Assembly (NCBI GenBank): GCA_903884105.1 | Contig: CAISDJ010000042.1 | Coordinates: 99,399-163,398 of the forward strand | Length of the DNA: 64,000 bases | DNA from: an uncultured Pseudomonadota bacterium | GTDB taxonomy: Bacteria > Pseudomonadota > Gammaproteobacteria > Steroidobacterales > Steroidobacteraceae | Reading direction: 5' to 3' | Shown here: one piece after another, positions 17,218 to 24,994 of the stretch | Numbering within the stretch: the stretch's first letter is position 1 | Layout of the letters: every line of letters starts with the position of its first letter | The notes under the pieces: model-generated | Seen by the model: the letters and a program-made list of their open reading frames with translations, nothing else | The model's database searches: none | Told to the model about the DNA's origin: nothing | Program-made: the position numbers and the translations under genes

Positions 17218-18627
17218 TCAGATGACCTTGCCGGGATTCATGATGCCGTTGGGGTCGAGCGCGTCCTTGATGGCCCGCATGACCTCGAGGTCGGCCGAGC
17301 TCTTGTAGTGCTCGAGCTCTTCGCGCTTCAGGCGGCCGATGCCGTGTTCGGCGCTGATGCTGCCCCGGTACTCCGCGATCAGGTCGTGGATGGCTTCGTT
17401 GATGGCGGGTGCGCTGGCGAGGAACGTCTTGCCATCGCCGCCCATGGGGACGGTCACATTGAAGTGCAGGTTACCGTCGCCCAGGTGTCCGTAGGCGACC
17501 AGTCGCGCGGTGGGGGCGAGGCGCTTCACGATGGCCGCGCCTTCCTCCATGAACGCGGGCAGCCGGCTGATCATCACCGACACATCGTGCTTGATGCTCG
17601 CGCCTTCCTGCCTTTGCGCCTCCGGGATGGTTTCGCGAATCCGCCAGAACATCTGCCGCTGCGCTTCGCTCTGCGCGACGGCGGCATCAGACAGCAGGCC
17701 CGCTTCCATTGCGTCGCCCAGCGCCGCTTCCATGATCGACTCCAGCGGGTCACCGACTCGCGGACTGGTGGCCTCGGCGAGCACATACCATTGCGAGGGC
17801 GCATCGAACGGGTCGCTGACGCCGGTGATGTGCTTCAGCGTCAGCTCGATGCCGATCCGTGGCATCAGCTCGAAAGTCGTCAGGCTGCCGGTCGCAGAGC
17901 GCAAGCGCCCGAGCAGGTCCACCGCAGCTTGCGGCGTAGTAACCGCAATCAGTGCCGTTGCAACTGATGCCGGGCGTGGAAACAGCTTCAGGCTTGCGGC
18001 CGTGATGACGCCCAAAGTCCCTTCGGCGCCCATGAATAGATGCTTGAGGTCGTAGCCCGTGTTGTCCTTGCGCAGACCCTTGAGGCCATCGAGCACGCGG
18101 CCGTCAGCGAGCACGACCTCGAGTCCCAGTACGAGATCACGAGTCATGCCGTAGTGCAGGACTGCCGTGCCGCCGGCATTCGTCGAGAGATTGCCACCGA
18201 TCTGGCAGGAACCCTCCGATCCGAGGCTCAGCGGAAACAGCCGGTCGACGCCTTCCGCCGCCTTCTGGACTTCCGCGAGTACGCAACCCGCTTCGACAAT
18301 CATCGTATTGTTGACGGGATCGATCGTCCGCACGCGCTTCAGCCTCCCAAGCGACAGCACGATCTCGCTGCCGTCTGCGTTGGGGACGGTTCCCCCGCAG
18401 TAACTGGTGTTCCCGCCGAACGGCACAACGCCGACGCCAGCTTCATTGCATGCCGAGAGGATCCGGCTCACCTGGTCCGTGGAATCGGGTCGCAAAACCA
18501 GCGCCGTCGCGCCGCGATAGAGCTTGCGATGGTCAACCAGGTACGGCTCGATATCAGCCGCCTGGTCGAGATACCCCGCAGGGCCGACGATCGAGCGGAG
18601 GTGGGAGAGGAGTTCGGGAGTGGGCAT
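17218..18627 (-). CDS. FAD-binding oxidoreductase, D-2-hydroxyglutarate/D-lactate dehydrogenase-like
   Basis: This 469-residue protein has an N-terminal PCMH-type FAD domain (VVPFGGNTSYCGG, SEGSCQIGGNLSTNAGG, YGMTRDLVLGLEVVLADG) and the C-terminal FAD-oxidase_C domain with AYGHLGDGNLHFNV and SAEHGIGRLKREEL, which carries the metal-binding His residues. It ends in DPNGIMNPGKVI, typical of the GlcD/DLD/D2HGDH group. It oxidises a D-2-hydroxy acid using FAD; D-2-hydroxyglutarate is the best guess because an L-2-hydroxyglutarate oxidase homologue is nearby, but lactate or glycolate cannot be excluded. Confidence 0.85.
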   Translation of the reverse strand: MPTPELLSHLRSIVGPAGYLDQAADIEPYLVDHRKLYRGATALVLRPDSTDQVSRILSACNEAGVGVVPFGGNTSYCGGTVPNADGSEIVLSLGRLKRVRTIDPVNNTMIVEAGCVLAEVQKAAEGVDRLFPLSLGSEGSCQIGGNLSTNAGGTAVLHYGMTRDLVLGLEVVLADGRVLDGLKGLRKDNTGYDLKHLFMGAEGTLGVITAASLKLFPRPASVATALIAVTTPQAAVDLLGRLRSATGSLTTFELMPRIGIELTLKHITGVSDPFDAPSQWYVLAEATSPRVGDPLESIMEAALGDAMEAGLLSDAAVAQSEAQRQMFWRIRETIPEAQRQEGASIKHDVSVMISRLPAFMEEGAAIVKRLAPTARLVAYGHLGDGNLHFNVTVPMGGDGKTFLASAPAINEAIHDLIAEYRGSISAEHGIGRLKREELEHYKSSADLEVMRAIKDALDPNGIMNPGKVI

Positions 18628-18790
18628 GCAGAGAGTCTAGCAATTTGGGCTCAGGAGCGGCTGCGTTCGCGGTCGCCAAGACGGGTTTCCGCAGCGCTCG
18701 TTCCCATCCGCTGCCGCTGATTGCCGTCTCATGGTGAGGCGTGGTATCAAACCAAGCGACGCTCCCGCCTGCAACAAGAGGAATCTATTC

Positions 18791-18982
18791 ATGCGCATTA
18801 CCCTGCACGCAGTCGGGTTTCTTCTGATCCTGAACGGCGCAATCTGGTTCTTTCAGGGCATCAATGTTCTGCCCGGCAGCTTCATGACCGGACAGATGAA
18901 GTGGGCGGTCTATGGAGTCCTGTGCAGCGCGGTCGGGATAGGCTTTGTAGTTGCGGCGCGGCGGATCGGCAAGAAATCGTAG
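18791..18982 (+). CDS. Small two-helix membrane protein
   Basis: This is a 63-residue protein with two hydrophobic segments (HAVGFLLILNGAIWFFQGINVLP shortened here as helix 1, about 7-27; helix 2 about 37-55) and a basic C-terminus (ARRIGKKS). AGAGGAA lies 8 bases before the ATG. The composition and ribosome-binding site support a real gene. I do not recognise a characterised family. Confidence 0.7.
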   Translation: MRITLHAVGFLLILNGAIWFFQGINVLPGSFMTGQMKWAVYGVLCSAVGIGFVVAARRIGKKS

Positions 18983-19054
18983 GGTCGTCTTGGCTCTGTC
19001 GAGCGTAGTCGCAAGGCGTGTCCGCGGGCACAGTGGTTCCCGCAGTCCTGCTCT

Positions 19055-19339
19055 CTAAGCCCTCTTCTTCTTGACGACGTATTCCGCCAATGCGGCATTC
19101 ATGCGCGTCTGCCAGCCGGGACCGCTGTCGCGGAAGAAGGTGACGATCTCCGGATCGAGGCGCACGGTGACGGAGATCTTCGGTGAATCGGATTTCGGTC
19201 GGCCGCGGCGGAAGGGCTGCATGCCTGCGATTTCTTCATCCGAAAGTTCGTAGGTATCCGGATCGGCGGCGATGCCCGCGTTGATCCTCTCTTCCTCCTC
19301 GGGAGTCGGGCTAATCAACTTGCGCTTTTTTTTAGGCAC
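19055..19339 (-). CDS. BrnA-like antitoxin, orphan
   Basis: This is a 94-residue protein with a Lys-rich start, an acidic middle and the BrnA C-terminal ribbon-helix-helix block (VTVRLDPEIVTFFRDSGPGWQTRMNAALAEYV, seen at about 57-88). BrnA neutralises the BrnT RNase and represses its own operon. The start is GTG at 19339. Only 190 bp lie upstream before the divergent DUF2283 gene, and no BrnT reading frame is present there or nearby, so the antitoxin is an orphan. A perfect 20-bp palindrome about 65 bp upstream is a good candidate for its operator. Confidence 0.8.
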   Translation of the reverse strand: MPKKKRKLISPTPEEEERINAGIAADPDTYELSDEEIAGMQPFRRGRPKSDSPKISVTVRLDPEIVTFFRDSGPGWQTRMNAALAEYVVKKKRA

Positions 19340-19403
19340 GTTGCTCTCTCGGATTTGCCTCTCTCAGGCTGATGACGCGGCAGGCATCATCATTTCCATT
19401 CTA

Positions 19404-19423
19404 TTTTATGTACGTACATAAAA
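19404..19423. promoter_or_regulatory. Perfect 20-bp palindrome upstream of brnA-like gene
   Basis: TTTTATGTAC followed by GTACATAAAA is a perfect palindrome in AT-rich DNA. It lies between the divergent BrnA-like (19339) and DUF2283 (19530) genes. Ribbon-helix-helix antitoxins bind such sites, so autoregulation is a natural reading; binding itself is inference. Confidence 0.6.
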
Positions 19424-19529
19424 GCAAGCGTGCTGTGCGAAGATGGCCGTGGATGGAAGGCTGCTACAACGCGCATTTGTGCCCAATTAGTGCAATTCTC
19501 CAGACCTGTCTAGAGCGGCGGCACCAGTC

Positions 19530-19748
19530 ATGCAGATCAGCTATCACTCCGACACCGACTCGCTGTACATCGACCTGTCCGAGCAGGCGAGCGCCGAAAG
19601 TCGCGAGATATCCGCGGGCGTGGTTCTCGACTACGACGGCAAGGGAAACCTGGTGGGTATCGACATCGATAACGCCAGCCAGAAAGTCGACCTTCGCAAG
19701 CTCACGTTGTGCGGCTTACCGGGAAAGGTGGAGACCGTCGCAGCCTGA
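19530..19748 (+). CDS. DUF2283 protein
   Basis: This 72-residue protein is recognisable as DUF2283 by its start MQISYHSDTDSLYIDLSE, the VVLDYDGKGNLVGIDIDNAS middle and a short helical end. DUF2283 genes are often paired with small DUF4258 genes and have been discussed as toxin-antitoxin-like modules; no DUF4258 partner is present here. The ribosome-binding site is weak. It is divergent from the BrnA-like gene and convergent with the HupE/UreJ gene. Confidence 0.8.
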   Translation: MQISYHSDTDSLYIDLSEQASAESREISAGVVLDYDGKGNLVGIDIDNASQKVDLRKLTLCGLPGKVETVAA

Positions 19749-19799
19749 GTAAAGGCTGTCTGATTCGTCCCGGGGCAAGCCGCTCCGGATGCGCCGTCC

Positions 19800-21131
19800 T
19801 CAGCGCTCGGACGACTCTACAGTTGGCTCGCTAGCTGCTCTTCTCTGCAGCAGCGGGATCAGCCACGCCGCTGCTGCCAGCACCACGAGCAGGAGCAGCC
19901 AGCGCAGGCTGCTCGCAAGTCCAGCTGCGGTGACGGTGGGCCAGGGGAACTGCCGCAGTACGTCAAACCGCTCGAGCATCCAGTGCCACGCCGTATGCGC
20001 GACGATCACCATCAGGATGATCGTCCCGACGCGTTCGGCCTGCTTGTAACGGAACAGGAGACTCAGCAGCGGCAGGCAGATCGCGAGCACGAGCAACTGC
20101 CCGAGCTCGATACCGACGTTGAATGCGAGCAGCGAAGTCACCAGGTGCGAACCGGCAAACTGCAGCGTGTGCTGCAGCCCGAACGAAAACCCGAATCCGT
20201 GCACGAGGCCGAACAGGAACGTGATGATCCAGCGGCCCCCGAGGCGCGCGGACACGATGTTCTCGAGCGCGAGGTAAACGATGGACATCGCGATCAGCGT
20301 CTCGATGAGCGGCGGGAACCACAGGGCATCCGGTGCGAGGTTGTAAGCCGCGGCGATCAGAGTGATGGAGTGCGCGACCGTGAACGCGGTGACGATCGGG
20401 ATGAGCGTGCGTGCGCGCCGGAACGGAATGACGATGCACAGCAGGAACAGCAGGTGGTCCATGCCGCCGAGGATGTGCTGGAAGCCCAGCACGACGAAGC
20501 GTGCTGCCGCCTGATGCCATTGCGGGTCGAGGTTCACGAGCCCTGCGTCGCCTTCCAGAAGATAGGCGCGCAAGGTTCCGCCGGGTGGAATGAATTGCAG
20601 CGAGGTCACGACCTTCAGTGCGAGTCGGTCGAACGCCGCGTGGACAGAAAAATGCGCAACGTCCGACTCGATCGGATACTCGAACAGCACATCGAGAATG
20701 CCTTGTTCCCAATAGATCGAGGTGTCGGCAGGCAGCCCAGGACCGGTCACATGGGCCAGAGCTTCATCGAAGGTGGCGAACGACCGATCCGATTCGAGGG
20801 ACATCCGCGCTGACACAATGCGCGGGCTCGCGAGCGGCGTGTCGTCTTCGCGAAGTTCGAGGTTGTTGGACAGCAGCAGCCTTGCGGCATCGTCCAGCGC
20901 TTGGTCGACGCGTTCGAGGTCCACGAAGTCGCGTTCGCGCCGTGGAAACTCAACGTCGGAGAGGGCTCGAAGCGGCACCCGCGCCAGAACCCGCAACGTT
21001 TGCCCGTCGGGTTTGACGAATGTCTGTACGGTGACGTCCCGCGGAATGTCATGGGCACAGGCCGTCCCTGCAACGCATGCCAGCGTCGCCACGAATGCTG
21101 CGACGTAGCAGACGAGGGACCTGATCGACAA
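19800..21131 (-). CDS. HupE/UreJ-family membrane protein with large periplasmic domain
   Basis: This 443-residue protein begins with a signal peptide ending TACA, giving a mature His-Asp start. A soluble domain of about 170 residues precedes six to seven membrane helices. The membrane part has the HupE/UreJ signature GMDHLLFLLCIV, TAFTVAHSITL and GLVHGFGFSFGL, whose His/Asp residues suggest metal passage; family members are linked to nickel or cobalt uptake. No hydrogenase or urease gene is in the window. The start is a TTG at 21131 preceded by TAGGAG; there is no Met before residue 100, so a non-ATG start is required. Confidence 0.8.
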   Translation of the reverse strand: MSIRSLVCYVAAFVATLACVAGTACAHDIPRDVTVQTFVKPDGQTLRVLARVPLRALSDVEFPRRERDFVDLERVDQALDDAARLLLSNNLELREDDTPLASPRIVSARMSLESDRSFATFDEALAHVTGPGLPADTSIYWEQGILDVLFEYPIESDVAHFSVHAAFDRLALKVVTSLQFIPPGGTLRAYLLEGDAGLVNLDPQWHQAAARFVVLGFQHILGGMDHLLFLLCIVIPFRRARTLIPIVTAFTVAHSITLIAAAYNLAPDALWFPPLIETLIAMSIVYLALENIVSARLGGRWIITFLFGLVHGFGFSFGLQHTLQFAGSHLVTSLLAFNVGIELGQLLVLAICLPLLSLLFRYKQAERVGTIILMVIVAHTAWHWMLERFDVLRQFPWPTVTAAGLASSLRWLLLLVVLAAAAWLIPLLQRRAASEPTVESSER

Positions 21132-21139
21132 GACTGCTC

Positions 21140-21167
21140 CTAGGGAACCCGTGCAGAGGTTCCCTAG
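21140..21167. repeat. Short inverted repeat sharing the AGGGAACCTCTG end sequence
   Basis: CTAGGGAACC (21140-21149) pairs perfectly with GGTTCCCTAG (21158-21167) across an 8-base loop. The right half with its flank, CAGAGGTTCCCT, is identical to the terminal repeats of the MITE-like element at 34952-35262. The stop codon of the gene at 21164 lies inside the right arm, and the ribosome-binding site of the HupE/UreJ gene abuts the left arm. Confidence 0.55.
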
Positions 21168-22399
21168 CGGGACGCAGGCCAGACGGTGCCCTGATCCTTG
21201 GTCTTTACGGGTGCGAGCCCCTTATTGACGAAGCGCTGCAGTCGTTTGCCTTCGTAGGTTTCCGTCGTGTACAGGTTGCCCTTCGAATCGATCGCAATGC
21301 TGTGCACGCCGTAGAACTGGCCGGGCTGCCGTCCTCCGTCACCAAACGTCGTTACCTCGCGCAGCGTCTGGCGGTCGATCACCCGGACCTTCTCGTTCAC
21401 GCCATCCGCCATGAAGATGAACCGCTGTTCCTTGTCCTTGGAGAATGCGATGTCCCAGGCCGAGCCCGAGTTCTTCGTGTTCTTCGCGAAAAACCCTTCC
21501 TTGATGAACTTGCCCTCGGGCGTGAACACCTGCAGTCGGTCGCCAACGCGGTCGCAAACGTAAATCATGCGGTCGACGGACATGTCGGCACAGTGCACGG
21601 GATTGTGGAACTGCTGTGTCGGCTGGGCAGCCGGATCGTACGCCGGGAGCGGCGTATCGTCGGGGACGTTGCCGTACGCGCCCCACCAGCGCTTCATCTT
21701 GCCCGTGTCCGCATCGAGGACCGCCACTCGCTTATTGAGGTAGCCGTCCGCGATATAGGCTTCATTGGCTTGTCGGTCAACGAAGATCTTTGCCACGCGC
21801 CCGAAGCTCACCTGGTCGTTGCTGCCACCCACGAAGTTCGAGACATCCCCTTCATTGCTCCCGGCTGCGGCGCCTTCCTTGCGGCGTGCACCCTTCTTGC
21901 CGATCTGCATCAGGAACTTGCCATCCTTTGTGAACTTGAGGATGTGCGAGTCGGGGCCGCCGTTGCCGCCAATCCAGACGTTGCCCTTGTGGTCGATGAA
22001 AATGCCGTGATTGGAATCCGGCCATTCATAGCCTTCACCCGGCCCGCCCCAGTGCCGCAGCAGGTTGCCGGCCTGATCGAACTCGAGCACTGGCGGCGCG
22101 CCGGCGCAGCATTCGCCCGTCTGCATTTCGAGCGGCCTTTCGTTGACGGCCAGCGTGGCCGAACTGCGGTGGACGATCCAGATGTGGTCGTCCGAGTCGA
22201 CCCAGACGCCGATTGCCGAGCCCAGCACCCAGTGATTGGGCAGCGGCTTCGGCCACATCGGGTCGACTTCGAAACGCGGTGCCTGATTCCCCGCCTGGGC
22301 TTGCGCGGTCGCAGTCCTGTCCAGTGCAAATTGCCCGATGGTCAATGCAACGACAACCGCTGCAAAGACAGCGCCGATGTAGAGGTTTCGCGAGCGCAT
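21164..22399 (-). CDS. Exported NHL-repeat beta-propeller protein
   Basis: This 411-residue protein has a signal or anchor segment (LYIGAVFAAVVVALTIGQFAL) followed by propeller blades of the NHL/SMP-30 type: GVWVDSDDHIWIVHRSS, HGIFIDHKGNVWIGGNGG, KIFVDRQANEAYIADGY, MSVDRMIYVCDRVGDRLQVF and SIAIDSKGNLYTTETYEG. Proteins of this kind are predicted periplasmic binding scaffolds or lactonase/lyase-like enzymes. The start at 22399 follows GGGGAA; the upstream part of the frame is non-coding. The stop TAG lies within a short inverted repeat. The function is not assignable. Confidence 0.78.
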   Translation of the reverse strand: MRSRNLYIGAVFAAVVVALTIGQFALDRTATAQAQAGNQAPRFEVDPMWPKPLPNHWVLGSAIGVWVDSDDHIWIVHRSSATLAVNERPLEMQTGECCAGAPPVLEFDQAGNLLRHWGGPGEGYEWPDSNHGIFIDHKGNVWIGGNGGPDSHILKFTKDGKFLMQIGKKGARRKEGAAAGSNEGDVSNFVGGSNDQVSFGRVAKIFVDRQANEAYIADGYLNKRVAVLDADTGKMKRWWGAYGNVPDDTPLPAYDPAAQPTQQFHNPVHCADMSVDRMIYVCDRVGDRLQVFTPEGKFIKEGFFAKNTKNSGSAWDIAFSKDKEQRFIFMADGVNEKVRVIDRQTLREVTTFGDGGRQPGQFYGVHSIAIDSKGNLYTTETYEGKRLQRFVNKGLAPVKTKDQGTVWPASR

Positions 22400-22507
22400 C
22401 TTGAGTTCCCCTGGGGCTGCCTGTTCTGTTTCGAATCCGTCGCGATGAAGCGTGGCACGGGGGATTGAGCGATACAAGAGCGCGTTGTCAGCGACGCCCG
22501 CAGCGCA

Positions 22508-22879
22508 TCATTTGATTCCGACGGTGATCACCTCGAACTCCACAGTGCCCGTATTCGTGACGGAGTGGACGACGTCGTGCGGCACGAACTGGACTTCGCC
22601 GGCCTTGACCGAGGTGGTCTTGCGGTCGCCGACCATGATCACGGCCGGTCCGCTTTTCACCGGGACGATCATGATGTCGTAAGGGTGCGTGTGCGGCACT
22701 TCACCGGCACCCGGCGAGAAGACGACTCGTGTCACCGAGTACTTCGCGTCGTCCTTGAGCGTCGTGCGGGTGACGCCGGGCGTAGCGGGCCGATTGCCGG
22801 CGAGGTCGACGGACAACTGCGCGCCAACCAGGGAGGGGAGGACCAGCGAAAGCGCGACGAGCACGGCACGAGACAACAT
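22508..22879 (-). CDS. Exported cupin-domain protein
   Basis: This is a 123-residue protein with a signal peptide ending SLVGAQ. A single small cupin barrel follows, with motif 1 HTHPYDIMIVPVKSG and motif 2 containing FVPHDVVHSVTN. The His pair and the last His could bind a metal. A cupin downstream of a signal peptide suggests a periplasmic binding protein or a small enzyme. The gene ends 109 bp before the NHL gene and starts 58 bp after the methyltransferase stop. The start ATG has GGAGAAC upstream. Confidence 0.8.
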   Translation of the reverse strand: MLSRAVLVALSLVLPSLVGAQLSVDLAGNRPATPGVTRTTLKDDAKYSVTRVVFSPGAGEVPHTHPYDIMIVPVKSGPAVIMVGDRKTTSVKAGEVQFVPHDVVHSVTNTGTVEFEVITVGIK

Positions 22880-22937
22880 GACTGTTCTCCTTTGCGGGAG
22901 CCCACTCTACCAGCCCGATCGGGCTTTTTGCATCCGC

Positions 22938-24218
22938 CTAGCCCCGCCAGTCGGGCCTCGTCAGCAGCATGTGCACGTCACCAAGCTGGCGCTCCGCGAA
23001 ACCACCTTCGCAATAGCAGAAGTAAAAGTCCCACATGCGAATGAAAGTGTCGGGCAGGCCGAGCGCCCTGATCTCCGGCAGGTGGCTGAAGAACGCCTCG
23101 CGCCACTTGTGCAGCGTCGTAGCGTAGTGAGGGCCAATGTCGCGGAGATGGCTCACCTTCATGTCGGTCGCGCGTGTCACGGAGTGGGTGATCGCCGTGA
23201 CAGAGGGGATGAAGCTGCCGGGGAAGATGAACCGCTGGATGTAGTCGACGCTCTGCAGCGCCTGTTCGTAGAACTGGTCCTGGATCGTGATGGCCTGCAG
23301 CAGCATGGCGCCTTCAGGCTTCAGCAGCGACGCACACTTGGCGAAGTACGTGTCGAGGTACTGCGGGCCGACGGCTTCGATCATCTCCACCGAAACCAGC
23401 TTGTCGAACCCGCCACTTCCCGCCGGCGGCTCGAGATCGCGATAGTCCTGAAGCAGCAGCGTGATCTGGTCTTCCATCCTGGCGGCTTTCACGCGCGCGA
23501 CCGAATGCGCGTACTGCTCCTTCGAGATGGTCGTCGTGGTGACACGGCAGCCGTACTTCTCGGCGGCATGCAACGCCAACCCACCCCAGCCGGTGCCGAT
23601 CTCCACAAGGTGATCGCCGGGCTGCAAGTCCAGCTTGCGGCAGATCTCGTCGAACTTGGCGAGCGACGCCTCGTGCAGCGTCGAGTCGTCACGCTCGAAG
23701 ATGCCGCACGAGTAGGCGAGTGTCGGGTCGAGGAACAGCGCAAAGAAATCGTTGCCGAGGTCATAGTGGGCGGCGATGTTGCGCTGGCTGCCTTCTTTAG
23801 AATTGCGGTTGAGCCAGTGCAGGACACGACGCGTCGGTGCGGTCACCCACGCGAGGCCACGCTCCATGCCATTCATGACGTCGCGGTTCAGCACCATGAT
23901 GCGGATCAGCGCTGTCAGGTTGTCGCAGCGCCATGTCCCGTGAATGAAGGCTTCGCCCGCACCGACCGTGCCGCCGAATGCGGCATCCGCCCAGAATTGC
24001 GGCTCGAGCACCTCGATGCTCGCGACCAGTGTTGCGCTCTCTGCCGGCTCGCCAAAGCGGTGGGTGCGCCCCGCTTCGATCACCGTAAGGGTGCCGATGG
24101 CCAGCTTCCGCAGTTGCCCGAGCAGCGCCGAGCGACCGAGGTTCTGCAACGCCGTGATGGATGAGGTGCTCGCGCGTACGTCGAGATCGGCGATGGAGCC
24201 TGCTTTGCCCTGCGTCAT
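22938..24218 (-). CDS. Cyclopropane-fatty-acyl-phospholipid synthase-family methyltransferase
   Basis: This 426-residue protein has the CFA synthase C-terminal domain with the SAM site LVEIGTGWGGLALHAAEKYG, followed by TTTISKEQ, and later blocks YIQRFIFPG and FIRMWDFYFCYCEGGF. Its N-terminal part is longer than that of short methyltransferases and matches the CFA/mycolate cyclopropane type. It transfers a methyl or methylene group from SAM to unsaturated lipid acyl chains. It is the last of four overlapping genes (desaturase, amine oxidase-like, DUF1365, this one), an arrangement known in bacteria that modify membrane unsaturated fatty acids. The exact product is not predictable. Confidence 0.88.
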   Translation of the reverse strand: MTQGKAGSIADLDVRASTSSITALQNLGRSALLGQLRKLAIGTLTVIEAGRTHRFGEPAESATLVASIEVLEPQFWADAAFGGTVGAGEAFIHGTWRCDNLTALIRIMVLNRDVMNGMERGLAWVTAPTRRVLHWLNRNSKEGSQRNIAAHYDLGNDFFALFLDPTLAYSCGIFERDDSTLHEASLAKFDEICRKLDLQPGDHLVEIGTGWGGLALHAAEKYGCRVTTTTISKEQYAHSVARVKAARMEDQITLLLQDYRDLEPPAGSGGFDKLVSVEMIEAVGPQYLDTYFAKCASLLKPEGAMLLQAITIQDQFYEQALQSVDYIQRFIFPGSFIPSVTAITHSVTRATDMKVSHLRDIGPHYATTLHKWREAFFSHLPEIRALGLPDTFIRMWDFYFCYCEGGFAERQLGDVHMLLTRPDWRG

Positions 24219-24994
24219 CGGGATTGTCCGGAGCCGGTTGCGGCCAGTTTATCGGGGTGGGTGTGGAACGGCGCCTTCTTCAGCCACAACTTCAGCGCCT
24301 GCCAGTAGATGGCCAGGCTCACCTTCGCCGTGATGAGCGGGAAGGAAAGGAGCGTCTTCGCGAGCGCCGCGCCTGTGATTTCCTCACGGTCGAGCGCGAG
24401 CGTTGCATCGAACGCCTTTTCGCCGGTACGGAAGTTCTCCATGTGCACGAGCAGCCGGTCTTCCGGCGCGGAAAAGCGCCAGTCGTACTGCATGTCCATC
24501 GGCAGGAACGGCGACACATGGAACTGCTTGTCGAACTTAAAGCGCAGCTTGCCGCCGTCCATCGTGCTGCCACTCGCGGGGAGCACGTACGCGTGCCGTT
24601 CACCCCACGGTGTATTGGTGATCTCGGCGACGATGGTTTCGACGTGCGTGTCCGCGGCATCGAAGCAGTAGTACAAGCTCACCGGATTGAAGCAGTAGCC
24701 GAAGTAGCGCAAGTGCGTCAGCAGGCGGATCGGGCCCTGCGGCCGGGTGCCTGTCTCTTTCGCCACGAGGTCGCGCACGGCCGTCTCGAGCGGCTGGTCT
24801 TTCGCGCCGTAGTAGTCCTGGCGGCGAAATCGCGCGAGTGCAGGGCGGCGAGCCGACCACAGCCAGAATCTTGAGAACAGCGTGGGCAGTTCGGCGAGGT
24901 CGAGATACGTCATGAAGATCCGGTAGCGGAACTCATGCGCCTGCGGCCCCGCCCGGCGATGCCTAACCCAGCCGTTGTAGAGGCAGCTCTTCAC
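24215..24994 (-). CDS. DUF1365 protein
   Basis: This 259-residue protein is recognised as DUF1365 by SCLYNGWVRHRR at the start, HEFRYRIFMTYLDLAEL, LLTHLRYFGYCFNPVSLYYCFD and HVSPFLPMDMQYDW. DUF1365 genes nearly always lie between a flavin amine oxidase-like gene and a CFA-type methyltransferase gene, as here, and are thought to act on membrane lipids. The start is GTG at 24994, inside the 3' end of the upstream gene; it overlaps the downstream gene by ATGA. Confidence 0.9.
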   Translation of the reverse strand: MKSCLYNGWVRHRRAGPQAHEFRYRIFMTYLDLAELPTLFSRFWLWSARRPALARFRRQDYYGAKDQPLETAVRDLVAKETGTRPQGPIRLLTHLRYFGYCFNPVSLYYCFDAADTHVETIVAEITNTPWGERHAYVLPASGSTMDGGKLRFKFDKQFHVSPFLPMDMQYDWRFSAPEDRLLVHMENFRTGEKAFDATLALDREEITGAALAKTLLSFPLITAKVSLAIYWQALKLWLKKAPFHTHPDKLAATGSGQSR

